Shown here: positions 61,376-64,000 of the stretch, in pieces
How positions within the stretch are numbered: position 1 is the first letter of the stretch
How the letters are laid out: every line of letters begins with the position of its first letter
NCBI GenBank assembly: GCA_028871475.1
Contig: JAGWMZ010000017.1
Span: forward strand, 1 to 64,000
Length of the DNA: 64,000 nt
Direction of reading: 5' to 3'
Source of the DNA: Sphingomonadales bacterium
GTDB taxonomy: Bacteria; Pseudomonadota; Alphaproteobacteria; Sphingomonadales; Sphingomonadaceae
Position numbers and translations under genes: made by a program
Notes under the pieces: model-generated
Told to the model about the DNA's origin: nothing
The model's input: only the letters and a program-made list of their open reading frames with translations
The model's database searches: none

Positions 61376-62008
61376 TTATTCAGCGTCGGGTTGTTTGGCG
61401 GGGTCCGCCGCGATGAAGGCGGGATGCGCGAGACAGGCCGCCTCGATGGCCAGCAGGCGCGGCCAGCGGGCAAGATCGACCCCGAAACGACGCGCATTGA
61501 ACATCTGCGGGATCAGGAAGAGGTCGGCCACCGTCACCCTATCGCCAAAACTGAAGGTGCCGGCATAAGGGGCGATCAGCGTATCAAAGGCCGCAAAACC
61601 TTCCTCGATCACGCGGGCCGCCCAGGCCTGCACGCCGGCCTCATCCTGCCCCAGCCCGCGCAACCAACCGAGCACCTTGAGATTTTGCAAGGGATGGGTT
61701 TCGCAGGCGATCACCTGCGCCGCCGCCCTTACCCTGGCGCGCATCGCCGCGTCGGAAGGCAGCAGCGGCGGTTGCGGCCGCGTTTCTTCCAGATAATCGC
61801 AGATCGCCATGCTTTGTGTCAGCACCACGCCGTCGATCTCCAGCGCCGGCACCAGCCCTTGCGGGTTGAGCGCCAGATAGGCGGGCGCGCGCTGCTCGCC
61901 CGCGCGCAGACGATAGTAGCGGCCCTCATAGGCGATGCCCTTGATCGCCAGAGCGATGCGCAGCCGATAGGAGGCGCTGGACCGGAAGAAACCGTGCAGC
62001 CGTGTCAT
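61376..62008 (-). CDS. maiA: Maleylpyruvate/maleylacetoacetate isomerase (zeta-class GST)
   Basis: A 210-residue zeta-GST with the signature FFRSSASYRLRIALAIKGI, NPQGLVPALEIDG and the C-terminal domain VTVADLFLIPQMFNARRFGVD. It uses glutathione to isomerise maleylpyruvate (gentisate path) or maleylacetoacetate (homogentisate path). The ATG at 62008 overlaps the upstream stop (ATGA). Neighbours, a fumarylpyruvate hydrolase-like gene and a gentisate-dioxygenase remnant, favour the gentisate route. Confidence 0.9.
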   Translation of the reverse strand: MTRLHGFFRSSASYRLRIALAIKGIAYEGRYYRLRAGEQRAPAYLALNPQGLVPALEIDGVVLTQSMAICDYLEETRPQPPLLPSDAAMRARVRAAAQVIACETHPLQNLKVLGWLRGLGQDEAGVQAWAARVIEEGFAAFDTLIAPYAGTFSFGDRVTVADLFLIPQMFNARRFGVDLARWPRLLAIEAACLAHPAFIAADPAKQPDAE

Positions 62009-62697
62009 GCCGCAACCGGCCCGACGGTCACGGTGCAATCGGTCAGGCCGGCAATGGACACGTTGATCACATCGCCCGGCACCACCGCGCCCACGCCAGC
62101 AGGCGTGCCGGTGTAGATGAGATCGCCCGGCTCAAGACGGTAGAAGCGCGAGACATAGGCGATCACCTCACGCACGTCCCAGATGAGATCGGCCAGATCC
62201 GCATCCTGCTTCGTCTCGCCATTGACGGTCAGCGTGATGCGGCCCTTGTCCAGCATGCCGGTTTCGCTCTGCGGATGGATCAGGCCCAGCGGCGAGGACT
62301 GTTCGACATTCTTGCCGGTGCTCCACGGGCGGCCCTTGTCGCGGGCCTCGAACTGCAGGTCGCGGCGGGTCATGTCGAGGCCGGTGGCATAGCCATAGAT
62401 GAAGCTTTCGGCGTCAGCCTCAGCCACATTGCGCCCGCTCTTGCCGATGGCCAGAACCAGCTCGGCTTCATAGTGGAAGTTGGCGGTTTCAGACGGATAG
62501 GCGATGGTCGTACCGCTGGGAACGACGGTTTCGGCCCACTTGGTGAAGAAGAAGGGCGCCTCGCGGGTAGGGTCCTTGCCCATTTCGCGCGTATGGGCGG
62601 CATAGTTGCGCCCGATGCAGAACAGGCGGCGCACCGGGAACTGGTTGCCGTCACTGGTGGGCGCCAGGATCGGATCGGGCAGGGTGAAGAGCGTCAT
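62005..62697 (-). CDS. Fumarylacetoacetate hydrolase-family protein, probable fumarylpyruvate hydrolase
   Basis: A 230-residue FAH-family hydrolase: FCIGRNYAAHTREMG, FFFTKWAETVVPSG, the metal-binding Glu-rich HYEAELVLAIGK, and YTGTPAGVGAVVPGD. Its length and N-terminus match short fumarylpyruvate hydrolases (NagK-like) that make fumarate and pyruvate. ATG 62697 lies one base after the dioxygenase-remnant stop (TGACATG), so the genes are co-transcribed. Confidence 0.9.
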   Translation of the reverse strand: MTLFTLPDPILAPTSDGNQFPVRRLFCIGRNYAAHTREMGKDPTREAPFFFTKWAETVVPSGTTIAYPSETANFHYEAELVLAIGKSGRNVAEADAESFIYGYATGLDMTRRDLQFEARDKGRPWSTGKNVEQSSPLGLIHPQSETGMLDKGRITLTVNGETKQDADLADLIWDVREVIAYVSRFYRLEPGDLIYTGTPAGVGAVVPGDVINVSIAGLTDCTVTVGPVAA

Positions 62698-62698
62698 G

Positions 62699-63082
62699 TC
62701 AGGCGTTCCATTCGCGGTAGAGGTTGAGCTTTTCTTGAGAGGCCTTGTCGGAATAGGCAAAGAGCACGAGGTCGGTCTCGGCGATAAAACGCGTTTCCTT
62801 CCACGAGGGCACGCAAAGCGTATCGCGCAGACCGAGGCGGATCTCCTCGCCCGCGATCATCGCACTGCCCTGCCCTTCGACGACGACAAAGATCGTACCG
62901 TCGCTCGCCTTGCGGGGCTTCGTCTCGAAACCGGCGGGGATCAGGCGGACATGGGCCGAGATCGTCGGCATGATCGAACCGCCATCGGCCGGATTGGTGA
63001 ATTCGAGCGCATGGCCGACATACGGGTCGATCTCGGCATAAAGCGCTTCGAGTTGCGACCTCTGGTCATTGGCCAGTGCCAT
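62699..63082 (-). CDS. Gentisate 1,2-dioxygenase-like single cupin (N-terminally short)
   Basis: A 127-residue cupin that matches only the C-terminal part of gentisate 1,2-dioxygenases (usual length about 340-370): MPTISAHVRLIPAGFETKP, then VVEGQGSAMIAGEEI and the C-terminal VPSWKETRFIAETD...LFAYSDKASQEKL. The catalytic iron-binding N-terminal cupin is missing. The ATG at 63082 has a good Shine-Dalgarno (AAGGA), so it looks like a real, expressed short form. It may be a remnant or a specialised single cupin. First gene of the operon, divergent from LacI. Confidence 0.75.
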   Translation of the reverse strand: MALANDQRSQLEALYAEIDPYVGHALEFTNPADGGSIMPTISAHVRLIPAGFETKPRKASDGTIFVVVEGQGSAMIAGEEIRLGLRDTLCVPSWKETRFIAETDLVLFAYSDKASQEKLNLYREWNA

Positions 63083-63177
63083 CTCGGGTCCTTTCCACGG
63101 TACTTGACTCGGGGGCGGCTGTTGCCGCTTTGCCGGGACGGTGTGGCGAAAAGAACCGCCGTGCGCAACCGAAGAAT

Positions 63178-63195
63178 TGTAGCGCTATACCAACC
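63178..63195. promoter_or_regulatory. Candidate LacI operator between the gentisate-type operon and lacI
   Basis: TGTAGCGCTATACCA holds the palindromic core TAGCGCTA (63180-63187) in the 207-base divergent intergenic region. It is about 95 bases from the dioxygenase-remnant start and 110 from lacI. The same core is found at 50756. Confidence 0.55.
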
Positions 63196-63289
63196 AGCCT
63201 CTTGCACTCGCCCCCCACCCCCGCGTAGCGCATGAAACAGGGGCAGGACCATCCGCGCCGCCGCACACAGTAAAAGGGCCAGGAAGCTG

Positions 63290-64000
63290 ATGCGCAGCTC
63301 AAGACGATCACGGCAAAGCGTCACCATCCAGTCGGTGGCCGATGCCGCCGGCGTTTCGCCGATGACCGTCTCCCACGTCATCAACAGCACCAAGGCGGTA
63401 CGCGACACCACGCGCGCGGCCGTGATGAAAGCGGTCGAGGAGCTGGGCTATGTGCCCAATGCGGCGGCGCGCTCGCTGGCCTCGGCGCGCTCGACCCGGA
63501 TCGGCATCGTCTATCGCAATGCGCACAATGCCTTTCTGTCAGCCATGCTGGTGGGCGCGCTCAATGCCGCAGCCCGCGCCGGGGTGCAGATTATCCTGCG
63601 CCAATGCGACGACCTTTCCGCCGCCGCCGCGCAGGAGGCGGTGTCCGCCCTGGTGCGCAGCGGTGCCAACGCCATCCTGCTGGCCCCGCCCTACAGCGAG
63701 ATGATCTCGGGCACCTCGGCCATGGCCGGGCTCGATGCGCCGATGGCAGCCATCGCCTGTGGCCGTGCACTCGTCGACATGGACACAGTCGGCGTCGATG
63801 AAAAGGCCGCGGCCATGGCCATGACCCGCCATCTGCTTGACCGGGGCTACAGGCGGATCGGCTTTGTCATGGGCGCGTCGATCCATTCGGGCAGCAAGAT
63901 GCGCTTTGAAGGCTATGGCGCGGCACTGGCCGAAAATGGGCTGGCCATTGACCCGACGCTGATCGCCATGGGCGATTTCAGCTTTGAATCCGGGCTGGCG
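63290..64000 (+). CDS. LacI-family transcriptional regulator (3' truncated by window edge)
   Basis: The frame is open from the ATG at 63290 to the window end (237 codons), so the C-terminus is outside. An N-terminal helix-turn-helix and hinge read VTIQSVADAAGVSPMTVSHVIN and LGYVPNAAARSLAS, the LacI signature, followed by a periplasmic-binding-type effector domain (RIGIVYRNAHNAF). AGGAAG lies just upstream of the start. It is divergent from the gentisate-type operon with a TAGCGCTA palindrome between them, so it probably controls that operon and itself. Confidence 0.95.
   Translation, partial: MRSSRRSRQSVTIQSVADAAGVSPMTVSHVINSTKAVRDTTRAAVMKAVEELGYVPNAAARSLASARSTRIGIVYRNAHNAFLSAMLVGALNAAARAGVQIILRQCDDLSAAAAQEAVSALVRSGANAILLAPPYSEMISGTSAMAGLDAPMAAIACGRALVDMDTVGVDEKAAAMAMTRHLLDRGYRRIGFVMGASIHSGSKMRFEGYGAALAENGLAIDPTLIAMGDFSFESGLA

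Overview
The window looks like chromosomal DNA of an alphaproteobacterium of the order Sphingomonadales, most likely Novosphingobium or a close relative (inference from gene content and high GC, not from a search). Clues are a GcrA-type cell-cycle regulator, a YlxR/L7Ae fusion beside nusA, a DUF1476 (ATPase zeta-like) protein, a lone CrtZ carotenoid hydroxylase, a large TonB-dependent receptor and an RcnB-like protein. I found no rRNA, tRNA, CRISPR array, phage or IS transposase. The left edge cuts gcrA and the right edge cuts a LacI-family repressor.

Layout. 1-4.8 kb: the end of gcrA, two tandem paralogous polytopic membrane proteins, and a GGDEF diguanylate cyclase. 4.8-17.7 kb, minus strand: the translation/RNA cluster rimP-nusA-ylxR-infB and rbfA-hydrolase-tdk-M50 protease-truB-rpsO-pnp, split by an oppositely oriented rcnB-like gene. 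17.8-20.3 kb, minus strand: a membrane protein, a ParA-like ATPase and pspF. 20.3-23.6 kb, plus strand: a sigma-54 promoter, pspA, pspB, pspC, then five small tandem membrane proteins that repeat the PspB/PspC coiled-coil module. This is the most unusual locus in the window.

23.7-30.6 kb: sufE, crtZ, leuC, a small membrane peptide, leuD, a DUF1476 protein, bolA, a CGFS glutaredoxin, a Nudix hydrolase and a PilZ protein. 30.9-42.7 kb: gamma-glutamyltransferase, a GNAT enzyme, an RhlE-type DEAD-box helicase, a HerA-like ATPase, a COG2509 flavoprotein, a marR-MFS pair with a palindromic operator, folD and a secreted orphan. 42.9-52.2 kb: an OmpR/EnvZ-type pair, carbonic anhydrase coupled to a SulP transporter, glutaminase, an orphan response regulator, a CLC channel and a FucP-type sugar transporter.

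52.3-64 kb: a 992-residue TonB-dependent receptor convergent with the sugar transporter. Next come a second two-component system, divergently arranged around a regulatory region with three GTGAAA repeats, with a tiny membrane peptide and a beta-barrel gene translationally coupled to the kinase. Then a broken sulfatase and a gentisate-type lower pathway (truncated dioxygenase, fumarylpyruvate hydrolase-like, maleylpyruvate isomerase-like) divergent from a LacI regulator.

Genes that plausibly work together: PspF and the sigma-54 promoter with PspA, PspB, PspC and the coil array (envelope stress); BolA with CGFS glutaredoxin, and SufE nearby (Fe-S handling); LeuC with LeuD; carbonic anhydrase with SulP (bicarbonate); LacI with the ring-cleavage products genes; TonB receptor with FucP-type carrier (carbohydrate uptake). 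Several downstream regions carry related copies of a palindromic intergenic repeat.
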